DNA of 64,000 bases. Origin: an uncultured Flavobacteriales bacterium. GTDB taxonomy: Bacteria > Bacteroidota > Bacteroidia > Flavobacteriales_D > Crocinitomicaceae. The stretch lies in assembly GCA_937973685.1 (NCBI GenBank), contig CALJKJ010000003.1, positions 43,040 through 107,039 on the forward strand. The letters run 5' to 3'. Numbering within the stretch: position 1 is the stretch's first letter; each line of letters starts with the position of its first letter. Below the pieces are notes generated by a model, which ran no database searches, was not told the DNA's origin, and worked only from the letters and a program-made list of their open reading frames with translations. Below, piece after piece: positions 8,461-16,895 of the stretch. A program made the translations under genes and the position numbers.

Positions 8461-9930
8461 ATGAAAAACACATTGAAATATTTAGGTCTTGGATTTGCAG
8501 GTGGAATGATTCCATTTGCCTTTGGTTATTTGTTGTCAACGCATTACAACGGCTCACTTTCTGATCAGGTCATCGATGGAAATCGTCTGAATGCACTCAA
8601 AGCAAGTTATTCTGGTTTACCTATGAATGCAACTAGTTTTGTTGAAGCGTCTGAAAGCACTATTAATTCGGTTGTTCACGTCACAACAAAAGTTGTTCGC
8701 ACGCAAGTACAACGCGATCCTTTTTATGAATTTTTCTATGGTCCTGGAACTGGAAACCGCGAATTCAAACAATATGGTAGCGGATCTGGATCAGGTGTCA
8801 TTGTTTCAAGTGAAGGATATATCGTGACGAACAATCACGTGATTGAAGATGCTGCTGAAATAGAAGTTATCTTGAATGACAACTCGAAATATACAGCTAC
8901 AGTAATAGGAACAGACCCTTCGACGGATATTGCTGTTTTAAAAATTGATGCTGCAAATTTGAAACCAATTCCACTTGGAAACAGTGATGAATTACACATT
9001 GGAGAATGGGTACTTGCCGTTGGAAATCCGTTTAATTTAACATCAACAGTTACTGCAGGTATTGTGAGTGCAAAAGCACGCAACATCAATTTATTAGCTG
9101 ATCGATCAAAAACAACTGCTGTTCCAATCGAATCGTTTATTCAAACCGACGCAGCTGTCAATCCAGGAAATTCGGGTGGTGCGCTAGTAAACACAAAAGG
9201 TGAATTGGTTGGAATTAATACAGCCATTGCATCGCAAACAGGTTCTTATTCGGGTTATAGTTTTGCAGTTCCGGTAAACCTAGTGAATAAAGTTATGCGT
9301 GACTTAATTGATTTTGGAATTGTACAACGTGGTTTCTTAGGAATTCAAATAGCAGATATCAATCAAGAATTGAAAGAAAAACATGCATTAACATCAACAA
9401 AAGGAGTTTTTATTTCAGGAGTTACAGAAGATGGAAGTGCTGAAAAAGCTGGAATCAAGAAAAACTGGATTGTACTTAAAATCGGAAATAAGGATGTGAA
9501 TTCGGTTGCTGAATTACAAGAGGAAATTGGAAAACGCCGTCCAGGTGACAATGTCACATTAACACTCAAAAACGCAGATGGTGAAGAAGTAATCAAACAA
9601 GTTGTTTTACGCTCAGCAGATGGCGACACAGCATTGAAAAGCAAATCCGAAATTAGTAAAACAAGTGCGCTTGGTGCTACTTTCAGGGAATTAACGAGTA
9701 AAGAGAAAAAAGAGTTGAATATTCAATACGGCGTAAAAGTAAAATCGTTGGAGCCTGGTAAATTAAAATCAGCTGGTGTGCAAGAAGGAGATGTCATTAC
9801 AGTAGTGAATCAAAAACCATGTGAATCGGTTGAGCAACTCACACAATTTTTAAACACAGTAAAAGGTGGCGTTTACTTGGAATTAGTTTCCTCAAGTGGT
9901 AAAAAAGACTACATCGGATTTGGTATTTAA
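8461..9930 (+). CDS. DegP/HtrA-family (Do-like) periplasmic serine protease
   Basis: 489 residues. An N-terminal hydrophobic signal or anchor (YLGLGFAGGMIPFAFGYLL) is followed by a trypsin-like domain with the catalytic triad His126 (VTNNHVIEDA), Asp156 (DPSTDIAVLKI) and Ser238 (AVNPGNSGGALV). Two PDZ domains follow (about residues 280-375 and 395-485). This is a periplasmic quality-control protease/chaperone for misfolded envelope proteins. Length and domain order are normal for Do-like proteases. The gene is monocistronic: divergent from dapF and followed by a hairpin terminator. Confidence 0.95.
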   Translation: MKNTLKYLGLGFAGGMIPFAFGYLLSTHYNGSLSDQVIDGNRLNALKASYSGLPMNATSFVEASESTINSVVHVTTKVVRTQVQRDPFYEFFYGPGTGNREFKQYGSGSGSGVIVSSEGYIVTNNHVIEDAAEIEVILNDNSKYTATVIGTDPSTDIAVLKIDAANLKPIPLGNSDELHIGEWVLAVGNPFNLTSTVTAGIVSAKARNINLLADRSKTTAVPIESFIQTDAAVNPGNSGGALVNTKGELVGINTAIASQTGSYSGYSFAVPVNLVNKVMRDLIDFGIVQRGFLGIQIADINQELKEKHALTSTKGVFISGVTEDGSAEKAGIKKNWIVLKIGNKDVNSVAELQEEIGKRRPGDNVTLTLKNADGEEVIKQVVLRSADGDTALKSKSEISKTSALGATFRELTSKEKKELNIQYGVKVKSLEPGKLKSAGVQEGDVITVVNQKPCESVEQLTQFLNTVKGGVYLELVSSSGKKDYIGFGI

Positions 9931-9952
9931 CGAATAATAATTGATTACTAAT

Positions 9953-10003
9953 TAAAGGCATGGTTTTTGAGAACGAAAATTCTCATAAAATTATGCCTTT
10001 TTA
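9953..10003 (+). terminator. Terminator after the degP-like gene
   Basis: The outer stem AAAGGCAT (9954-9961) pairs with ATGCCTTT (9993-10000), and the inner stem TGAGAA (9968-9973) pairs with TTCTCA (9980-9985). A T-run follows. It separates the protease gene from rpoD. Confidence 0.75.
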
Positions 10004-10005
10004 AT

Positions 10006-10037
10006 TTGGAAATCACTTGTGTTTCGTCGTAACTTTG
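10006..10037 (+). promoter_or_regulatory. rpoD promoter, Bacteroidota type
   Basis: TTG (10006-10008), a 21 bp spacer and TAACTTTG (10030-10037) fit TTG-N(19-21)-TAnnTTTG. This leaves a leader of about 35 nt before the rpoD start. The TTG lies at the end of the preceding terminator region. Confidence 0.5.
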
Positions 10038-10078
10038 CACCCTGATTTATAAAATCATCATAAAAACGTAGTCATTTC

Positions 10079-10945
10079 ATGAGACAACTTAAGATTACAA
10101 AATCCATTACCAACAGAGAAAGTCAATCACTTGATAAGTATTTGCAGGATATCGGTAAAGAAGAGTTAATTACAGCTGAAGAAGAAGTTGAGTTAGCACG
10201 AAAAATCAAACAAGGTGATCAAAGAGCACTCGAAAAGTTGACACGTGCGAACTTGCGTTTTGTGGTATCCGTTGCAAAACAATACCAAAATCAAGGATTA
10301 ACACTTCCCGATTTAATTAATGAAGGTAACTTAGGATTGATCAAAGCTGCACAGAAATTTGACGAAACTAGAGGGTTTAAATTTATTTCGTATGCTGTTT
10401 GGTGGATTCGTCAATCAATATTGCAAGCACTTGCTGAGCAAGCACGTATTGTTCGTCTTCCATTGAATCAAGTTGGTTCATTGAACAAAATCAACAAAGC
10501 ATTTTCTCGTTTAGAGCAAGAATTCGAACGTCCACCTTCTGCTGAGGAATTAGCTGAAGCATTGGAAGTTCCTGAAGATAAAATCAAAGAAAGTTTAAAT
10601 GTTTCTGGACGTCACGTATCAATGGATGCGCCTCTTTCTTCTTCTGAAGACGGTGGTACATTAATGGATGTAATGGCAAATGCAGATTCACCAAAAGCTG
10701 ACCACGCTTTAATGGCAGAATCGTTGCAAAAAGAAATAGAACGTTCCCTTTCAACATTAACAGATAAAGAACGTGAAATCATTCGTTTGTTTTTCGGAAT
10801 TGGAATGAATCACGGTTTAACGCTTGAAGAGATTGGCGCTAAGTTCAATTTAACACGCGAGCGGGTTCGACAAATAAAAGAAAAAGCAATTCGACGTTTG
10901 CGACACACATCGCGCAACAAGTTGCTGAAAGCATATTTAGGATAA
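10079..10945 (+). CDS. rpoD: Primary RNA polymerase sigma factor RpoD (sigma-70)
   Basis: 288 residues, the short form usual in Bacteroidota that lacks region 1.1. Region 1.2 starts near SLDKYLQDIGKEELITAEEE; region 2 has NLRFVVSVAKQYQNQGLTL, DLINEGNLGLIKAAQKFD and FKFISYAVWWIRQSILQAL; region 3 follows. Region 4 has DKEREIIRLFFGIGM and the HTH LTLEEIGAKFNLTRERVRQI. It directs housekeeping transcription, recognising the TAnnTTTG/TTG promoters seen throughout the window. It has its own promoter and a strong terminator. Confidence 0.97.
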   Translation: MRQLKITKSITNRESQSLDKYLQDIGKEELITAEEEVELARKIKQGDQRALEKLTRANLRFVVSVAKQYQNQGLTLPDLINEGNLGLIKAAQKFDETRGFKFISYAVWWIRQSILQALAEQARIVRLPLNQVGSLNKINKAFSRLEQEFERPPSAEELAEALEVPEDKIKESLNVSGRHVSMDAPLSSSEDGGTLMDVMANADSPKADHALMAESLQKEIERSLSTLTDKEREIIRLFFGIGMNHGLTLEEIGAKFNLTRERVRQIKEKAIRRLRHTSRNKLLKAYLG

Positions 10946-10982
10946 TAAAAAGGCTGTTCGATTTTCGGGCAGCCTTTTTTAC
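10946..10982 (+). terminator. Terminator after rpoD
   Basis: AAAAAGGCTG-type stem: AGGCTG (10951-10956) pairs with CAGCCT (10970-10975), extended by A/T pairs, and ends in a T-run. A textbook Rho-independent terminator. Confidence 0.85.
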
Positions 10983-11032
10983 TTAGTGTCTTTTGGACAC
11001 AAAAATTAGTTACATAAAAAACACAACAACAA

Positions 11033-12484
11033 ATGGAAGCTGCAATGGGCTACGAAAAAGAATTGAAATTGCACGTACAAAAAGAACGTGCTGCTGTGAA
11101 ATTATCCAGTCATATTGGTGAACTACAATACGACAAAGGAATCGAATTGGTATTATTCAGAAATCACTTAGTTGATATTACGATTTCTGAAATATTGAAC
11201 TTACATGAATACGCAAAAAACGTCGTTCACAAACCAATCGATATCGAAACAACTTCAAAATTAGCTGAAGAAATTTTGAAAATGGATTTGGCACCAGCTA
11301 AAATTGACATTGGAAAGTTAGCAAGTGAATGGTTAGCTGAAAAAGATAATTTCGAATCAAAAGCAGCTTTTTTAAATGCTAAATTGGCTAATTTTTCAAA
11401 AGCATCTACTGATAGCATTCAACCACAAGATGTTGTATTGTATGGATTTGGTCGTATTGGTCGCTTGGCTGCACGTGAGTTAATCAAACAAGCAGGAAAA
11501 GGACAACAATTGCGTTTGCGTGCTATCGTAACAAGAGGCGCAACCGATAAAGACATTATCAAACGTGCTGCTTTATTACGTTCTGATTCAGTTCATGGTG
11601 CTTTCAAAGGTTCTGTTGTAGAAGATTTAGCAAACAAATCATTAATCATCAACGGTCAAATCGTTCGTATGATCGATGCAAGCAATCCTGAAGATATCGA
11701 TTATACACAATACGGAATAGACAATGCGTTAATCATTGATAATACAGGTGTATTCACCAATCGTGAAGCTTTGATGCGTCACAAACAATCCAAAGGAGTG
11801 AGCAAAGTATTGTTGACAGCTCCAGGAAAAGAAATTCCAAATGTTGTGTATGGAATTAATCAAGGTGAATTGAATTTAGAAGAAGAAACGATTTTTTCCG
11901 CTGCTTCTTGTACAACTAACGCCATCTCTCCTATCTTAAAAGTTATCAATGATGCTTACGGAGTTGTAAAAGGTCATATTGAAACTGTTCACGCTTACAC
12001 CAATGACCAAAACTTATTGGATAACATGCACAAATCATCTCGTAGAGGTCGTTCTGCAGCTATCAATATGGTTATTACGTCAACTGGTGCTGGCGCAGCA
12101 GTAACCAAAGTTATTCCAGATTTGAAAGATAAATTAACTGCGAATGCAGTACGTGTCCCTACTCCAAATGGTTCACTTGCAATCTTATCATTGGAATTGA
12201 AAAAAGGAACATCTATCGAAGATATCAATAACGTAGTGCGAAAAGCATCGTTGGAAGGCGAATTAGTCAACCAAATATTCTATTCGTACGATCCCGAATT
12301 AGTTTCAAGTGATATTATTGGAAACACCTGTTGTTCTGTGTATGATTCACACGCTACAATTGTTTCTCAAGATACTAAAAACGTTGTATTATATACGTGG
12401 TATGACAATGAATTTGGTTATACAAAACAAGTTATTCGACTTGCAAAACATATAACTAAAGTTAGAAGAACGATTTACTATTAA
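11033..12484 (+). CDS. Long-form glyceraldehyde-3-phosphate dehydrogenase
   Basis: 483 residues, about 150 more than a normal GAPDH. Residues 1 to about 132 form an extension with no motif I recognise; the Rossmann domain starts at VVLYGFGRIGRLAAREL and the catalytic Cys293 is in SAASCTTNAISPIL. HAYTNDQNLLDNMH and YDNEFGYTKQVIRLA confirm the family. At the end of the second Rossmann strand the Asp that selects NAD in classical enzymes is replaced (AIVTRGATD), which suggests NADP use or dual specificity; this is inference. A second, classical GAPDH lies at 55849-56850. An internal ATG at 11045 is a possible alternative start. Confidence 0.9.
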   Translation: MEAAMGYEKELKLHVQKERAAVKLSSHIGELQYDKGIELVLFRNHLVDITISEILNLHEYAKNVVHKPIDIETTSKLAEEILKMDLAPAKIDIGKLASEWLAEKDNFESKAAFLNAKLANFSKASTDSIQPQDVVLYGFGRIGRLAARELIKQAGKGQQLRLRAIVTRGATDKDIIKRAALLRSDSVHGAFKGSVVEDLANKSLIINGQIVRMIDASNPEDIDYTQYGIDNALIIDNTGVFTNREALMRHKQSKGVSKVLLTAPGKEIPNVVYGINQGELNLEEETIFSAASCTTNAISPILKVINDAYGVVKGHIETVHAYTNDQNLLDNMHKSSRRGRSAAINMVITSTGAGAAVTKVIPDLKDKLTANAVRVPTPNGSLAILSLELKKGTSIEDINNVVRKASLEGELVNQIFYSYDPELVSSDIIGNTCCSVYDSHATIVSQDTKNVVLYTWYDNEFGYTKQVIRLAKHITKVRRTIYY

Positions 12485-12502
12485 TCGTAAAAACAACACC
12501 CC

Positions 12503-12541
12503 AAAAGGCCCTGGATTATTTTTAATTCAGGGCTTTTTTTG
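12503..12541 (+). terminator. Terminator after the long GAPDH gene
   Basis: GCCCTGGATTA (12508-12518) pairs with TAATTCAGGGC (12523-12533), with one G-T pair, and is followed by eight T residues. Confidence 0.85.
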
Positions 12542-12554
12542 TGATAATTTCTTA

Positions 12555-12584
12555 TTGCAACTTTGTTACATTATTGTATATTTG
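12555..12584 (+). promoter_or_regulatory. Near-perfect Bacteroidota promoter of the TonB receptor gene
   Basis: TTG (12555-12557), a 19 bp spacer and TATATTTG (12577-12584) match the consensus in every fixed position. The reading frame can be extended back to this very TTG, but the promoter position makes that start impossible; the ATG at 12603 is about 13 nt after the expected transcription start. Confidence 0.7.
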
Positions 12585-12602
12585 CAACTAAATTGCATTA
12601 GT

Positions 12603-14843
12603 ATGAAATACTTATTCTTATTGTTGTTTAATTGTGTTTTTCTTTCAACAATTGCTCAATCATTGAATGGAGTAATTAAAAATTCGGAAAATAACCATCC
12701 AATTGAAGGCGCATTGATAAAACTTCCAGAATTGGGCATTTCTGTTGTAACGAATAAACTGGGCGAATTTGAAATAACCAATAAATTACCTGCTTCGCTT
12801 TTAATTCTAATTGAACACAAAGGATTTGATCCATATACGAAACAATTGAATCTACCACTCACTTCTCCATTTCAAGTAAACCTTACCCCTTGCCACATTG
12901 AAATTGATGAAATTCAAATCATCAGTTCTCGTGGTGTGCTTCAAAAAGAATCGGTAACCTATATTGAAAACAAAAAGATTGCAGATTTAACTACCATTCA
13001 GACATCCAATTTAGGAGAAGCAATTTCAAAAATTCCAGGTATTGCAATTTCATCAACAGGTAATGGAATAAGTAAACCTGTTATAAGAGGATTGAGTGGT
13101 ACACGAATTATTACCTTACTCAACGGCATTCGTGTCGAAAATCAACAATGGGGAAGCGACCATGGAATGGGAATTACAGCTTTGGGTATAGGAAGTGTTG
13201 AAGTCATCAAAGGACCTGCAAGTCTTTTTTATGGTTCAGATGCTTTAGGTGGTATTCTATATTTCGTAGATGAACCTTATACATCAAATGGCAATACAAA
13301 TGTACAATTAGGCACTTCTTTCGAAACAAATAGTAACTTATCACAAACGACATTAGGCTTGAAAATAGCTAAAAATAAATTGCGGTTCAATGTCTTTGCT
13401 GGAACAAATTCAGCGGCAGATTTCAAACTACCTAATTCAAATTACCTTGTTAATTCGCGCTATCAAGATCATTTAGCAAAGATTAGCATCGGATATTCAA
13501 AAGGAAAATGGGTTAGTAATTTGCGTTATAATTATTTGAATTCATTTGTTGGAATTCCGGGCGAAACAACTGATTCGATAGTTACACCTTCTAGTTTTCA
13601 AAGTTCAGAATCGTTTCGAAAAATCCAAATGCCTTATCAACAAATAACGAATCACATAATTTCATTAGAAAACAAATGGATTCTTAAAAAAGGACGTGAA
13701 ATTGTAACAGTTATTGGAAATACAACAAATTTACTCAACGAGCACGAAGAAAATATTCAAATAGCTAATTTATCCATGCATTTAAATTCTTTTGTGTATT
13801 CGTTCAAATACAAACATACGTTCACAGAATTTATGAAAATAACTGCTGGTTTTCAAGGAATGCTTCAGCAAAATCGAAATGCTGAAACAGCTGAGGAGCG
13901 TCTTATACCAAATGCCAAGACAATGGACAATGGTATGTATGCTGTTTTTGATGGAAAATTTGGAAAATATTCGCTTCAAGCTGGTGTACGAACTGATATA
14001 CGAACTATTAGCACACTTGCGGATGATATATCTTTTTCAAGAAAATTCAATAGCTTCACCTATTCAACAGGAGTCTTACGCACATATGAAGACGCCAAGC
14101 TACGTTTGAATTTCTCAACTGGATTTCGTGCTCCACACACTTCTGAATTATTAGCAAATGGCGCACACGAAGGAGCTTTACGTTATGAAATTGGATCTAC
14201 AAGTTTGAAAACAGAACAGGCGTCTCAAGTTGATATATCCTATGAAATAGCTAACGAACACCTTTCATTGGTCATCAATCCTTTTTTTAATGCACTTACC
14301 AATTACATCTATTTAGCTCCTACTGACTCAGTTATTGAAAACAGACCGGTATATGTTTATGCACAAACAAATAAAGTCGCCTTATACGGTGGTGAAATAA
14401 GCGCTCACATCCATCCACATCAATTTCATGGACTTCATTTCGAAACAAGTTATTCGTATGTCAGAGGGGAGCTTCATTCTGGAACTTCATTGCCTTTCAT
14501 ACCTCAATCACGCCTTATCTCACTTTTGAAATTCCCAATTATTAATAAGCAAAAATGGAAAGGAATCTGTGCAATCCAACACGACTTTTATTTTAAACAA
14601 GCGCACATATCCACATTCGAAACACCAACAAATGCTTATAATTTAGTAAATGCTTCGGTTAGATTAACATATGGAAAAGATGAAAAAATCACCTTTTCAG
14701 GAGGTGTAAAAAACATGTTTAACGTTGCATATTTCAACCACCTATCATCTTTAAAAAATATAGGGATTCAACAGCCAGGTCGCAATTATTATATTTCGTT
14801 ACTCATTGCATTAAATTATCAAAACAAAAGCCTCAAAGACTAA
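12603..14843 (+). CDS. TonB-dependent outer-membrane receptor with carboxypeptidase-like domain
   Basis: 746 residues from the ATG at 12603, which opens a signal peptide (MKYLFLLLFNCVFLSTIAQS). A carboxypeptidase-regulatory-like domain follows (GVIKNSENNHPIEGALIKL onwards, to about residue 100), then the plug (LGEAISKIPGIAISSTGNG, ISKPVIRGLSGTRIITLLNG, VEVIKGPASLFYGSDALGG). A 22-strand-type barrel ends in an aromatic-rich C-terminus (YYISLLIALNY). The plug and barrel (GFRAPHTSELLANGAHEGA) resemble siderophore or metal receptors of the FecA/ZnuD kind, so uptake of a metal complex is plausible but not proven. No SusD gene is adjacent. Its end overlaps the convergent lipoprotein gene by 4 bp. 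Confidence 0.9.
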   Translation: MKYLFLLLFNCVFLSTIAQSLNGVIKNSENNHPIEGALIKLPELGISVVTNKLGEFEITNKLPASLLILIEHKGFDPYTKQLNLPLTSPFQVNLTPCHIEIDEIQIISSRGVLQKESVTYIENKKIADLTTIQTSNLGEAISKIPGIAISSTGNGISKPVIRGLSGTRIITLLNGIRVENQQWGSDHGMGITALGIGSVEVIKGPASLFYGSDALGGILYFVDEPYTSNGNTNVQLGTSFETNSNLSQTTLGLKIAKNKLRFNVFAGTNSAADFKLPNSNYLVNSRYQDHLAKISIGYSKGKWVSNLRYNYLNSFVGIPGETTDSIVTPSSFQSSESFRKIQMPYQQITNHIISLENKWILKKGREIVTVIGNTTNLLNEHEENIQIANLSMHLNSFVYSFKYKHTFTEFMKITAGFQGMLQQNRNAETAEERLIPNAKTMDNGMYAVFDGKFGKYSLQAGVRTDIRTISTLADDISFSRKFNSFTYSTGVLRTYEDAKLRLNFSTGFRAPHTSELLANGAHEGALRYEIGSTSLKTEQASQVDISYEIANEHLSLVINPFFNALTNYIYLAPTDSVIENRPVYVYAQTNKVALYGGEISAHIHPHQFHGLHFETSYSYVRGELHSGTSLPFIPQSRLISLLKFPIINKQKWKGICAIQHDFYFKQAHISTFETPTNAYNLVNASVRLTYGKDEKITFSGGVKNMFNVAYFNHLSSLKNIGIQQPGRNYYISLLIALNYQNKSLKD

Positions 14844-15262
14844 TTTTTAAAGTCTTTGTTTTTAAAGCAATTGGAAACTTTTTTTTGATAGTTCGCACGT
14901 TCTTCAGGTGTCGTATTATCAAACGTTGTTAATTCTTTGCACTTAGTCTCTACAAAATCCCATCGATCAATTAATTTATCTTCCTGTTCTGGAGTAAGTT
15001 TGTTTTTAAACGCTTTATTGATGGAATCATTCTTGAGAATACATGCACAGAAATCCCATTGCTCTCCATATTTTTTTTCGATTTTTTGCTTGAGTTCCGT
15101 TCGCTCAATCAGTTGAGCTTTCTTTTTAGGGACAGCATCTGATCGCATAGGCAATTCGGTTTTAGTTACTTGTTGTTTTTTCTTGTCATTACGTGTTTTT
15201 GTCTCACAAGTACACGAAGCAATTGCTAGAGCAGCAAGGATTAAAGTGTTGAGCAATTTCAT
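14840..15262 (-). CDS. Small lipoprotein of unknown function
   Basis: 140 residues. The N-terminus is a lipoprotein signal with lipobox AIASC and a second Cys two residues later (ASCTCET). The mature part is highly charged and Lys-rich, with KIEKKYGEQWDFCACILKND and LTPEQEDKLIDRWDFVETKC; the spaced cysteines could form disulphides. I do not recognise a family with known function. It is convergent with the TonB receptor gene, sharing 4 bp. No clear promoter is visible upstream. Confidence 0.7.
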   Translation of the reverse strand: MKLLNTLILAALAIASCTCETKTRNDKKKQQVTKTELPMRSDAVPKKKAQLIERTELKQKIEKKYGEQWDFCACILKNDSINKAFKNKLTPEQEDKLIDRWDFVETKCKELTTFDNTTPEERANYQKKVSNCFKNKDFKN

Positions 15263-15386
15263 TTGTACGGTAATAGTTAGACCTAAGTTAACTATAACAA
15301 TTTAAAAATGAAACTTTATAGGGAATAAATAGCTATCGTAAAAAAAAGACGTGAAATTAATAATTACTGCAATTGACAGGTGTTTA

Positions 15387-16031
15387 TTAAAATATCATGT
15401 TGTTTTTATCCAATATTTTTTTGATTTCAACGCCCATTGAATCAATAAATTCAGCTTTCACTTTTCGAGGCATACCTTCGTCAATGACCTCACAATGTTT
15501 GTATTCATACTTACCGTTTTTCCATTGAAACAAACAATTATAGTAAATCAATGAATTATCGATGTTATCAGGAAAACGAACCACGATATCATTGAAACCT
15601 GATTTTGAAGGACGTTGTTCAATTAAATTACCATTGAAACCATTTAGTTTCACCAAAATTCCTTTCTCGCGTTGAAAAATCAATATTCTACGAAGTGGAT
15701 GACCGCCAACTCCTGCCTTTACCAATAAAATAAATCCATTGTTCAACGGAATATTCTTTGCTAAAGGAAAAAAGCGGAAAAATTTAGGACTACATGCTGG
15801 ATTTTTCTCATCCGTATCGTTTGGTGCATTGACATTACAAATCTTCAATTCTTTCAATAAAGAAGCCTCTGTTTTGGAAGTAAACTGATTGGCATTGAAA
15901 TCGGTACTAATTGTATTATCAATGGTTTGAACTGGATTTCTTCCAATTTGAATATCGTCGTTTGTTTCTTCGCATGCAACTGCAACAAGAACTAATACAC
16001 ATGTAATAAATAGCTGTTTAAAATGTTTCAT
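15387..16031 (-). CDS. Lipoprotein of unknown function
   Basis: 214 residues from the ATG at 16031, preferred to a TTG 9 bp upstream because it begins the signal MKHFKQLFITCVLVLVAVAC with a lipobox ending VAVAC. The mature protein is a mostly beta, polar domain with FFPLAKNIPLNNGFILLVKA and VGGHPLRRILIFQREKGILV. The family is not recognised. It begins 10 bp after the HMG-CoA-lyase-like gene and probably shares the pyrD-HMGL transcript. Confidence 0.65.
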   Translation of the reverse strand: MKHFKQLFITCVLVLVAVACEETNDDIQIGRNPVQTIDNTISTDFNANQFTSKTEASLLKELKICNVNAPNDTDEKNPACSPKFFRFFPLAKNIPLNNGFILLVKAGVGGHPLRRILIFQREKGILVKLNGFNGNLIEQRPSKSGFNDIVVRFPDNIDNSLIYYNCLFQWKNGKYEYKHCEVIDEGMPRKVKAEFIDSMGVEIKKILDKNNMIF

Positions 16032-16040
16032 AATATTCAA

Positions 16041-16895
16041 TTAATGAAAAAGTTGATCTACGGTTACAAGGGTTTTTGACAAAGCTGTCATATTTACTCC
16101 CGTTTCAATAGCATTAGAATGGAACCAATCGAGCATTTTTTCTGTTGGCATGTTTCCTGTTAAATCATCTTTTGCCATTGGACATCCCCCAAATCCTTTC
16201 AATGCTCCTTCAAAATATGTACATCCACCATTATATGCGGCTTCAGTAAGCGCTTGTGCGTTTTCTGGTAAAGCATGTAAATGCGCTGAAATTTCAGTTT
16301 TAGGAAACGCTGGTACAATTGTTTTAAAAACCGTTTCTACCAAAGCAGGAGTAGCAATTCCAATGGTATCTGAAAGGGAAATTCGTTGAATGTCAAATAA
16401 GCTGGTTAAGCGATAACTCCATTCAGCTAACATATCTGGTGACCAAGCATCTCCGTATGGATTTCCAAATCCCATGGACAAATACAACACTAATTGTTTG
16501 TTTTGTTTGGCGCATATGGTTGCGATTTCTGTCACTCGGTGCAACGATTCATCAGTAGTAGCATTTGTATTACGCTGTTGAAAAGTCTCGGAAATCGAAA
16601 AAGGATAACCCAAATAGGTGATTTGTTCAAAATTAGCAGCTTCCTTCGCGCCTCTTTCATTTGCAATAATTGCAAGTAACTTGGTGTTATTCAAAGCTAA
16701 CTTTTCAATCACAGCAGCTGTATCAGCTAATTGCGGAATTGCTTTCGGTGAAACAAAACTTCCAAAATCCAAGGTGTCAAATCCACACTCCAACAATTCA
16801 TTCAAGTAGTTGACCTTTTTTTCTGTTGGAATGAACGAAGCAATACCTTGCATGGCATCTCTAGGGCATTCTGTTATTTTGATGACGTTGTTCAT
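16041..16895 (-). CDS. Hydroxymethylglutaryl-CoA lyase
   Basis: 284 residues, TIM-barrel HMGL family, cytoplasmic. Motifs: ECPRDAMQGIASFIPTEKK (Arg12-Asp13, Gln16 of the active site), FGSFVSPKAIPQLADT (the classical SFVSPKWVPQ loop), metal-ligand histidines in SAHLHALPENA (His205, His207) and the active-site Cys238 loop GGCPMAKDDLTGN. It should cleave HMG-CoA to acetyl-CoA and acetoacetate in leucine degradation. The second residue after RD is Ala rather than Gly, a small deviation. It overlaps pyrD by 4 bp. Confidence 0.9.
   Translation of the reverse strand: MNNVIKITECPRDAMQGIASFIPTEKKVNYLNELLECGFDTLDFGSFVSPKAIPQLADTAAVIEKLALNNTKLLAIIANERGAKEAANFEQITYLGYPFSISETFQQRNTNATTDESLHRVTEIATICAKQNKQLVLYLSMGFGNPYGDAWSPDMLAEWSYRLTSLFDIQRISLSDTIGIATPALVETVFKTIVPAFPKTEISAHLHALPENAQALTEAAYNGGCTYFEGALKGFGGCPMAKDDLTGNMPTEKMLDWFHSNAIETGVNMTALSKTLVTVDQLFH

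Noticed and set aside
14281..14843. SusCD-type polysaccharide locus at the 12.6 kb TonB receptor
   Set aside because: No SusD-like gene or carbohydrate enzyme is adjacent; the downstream genes are small lipoproteins and housekeeping enzymes.
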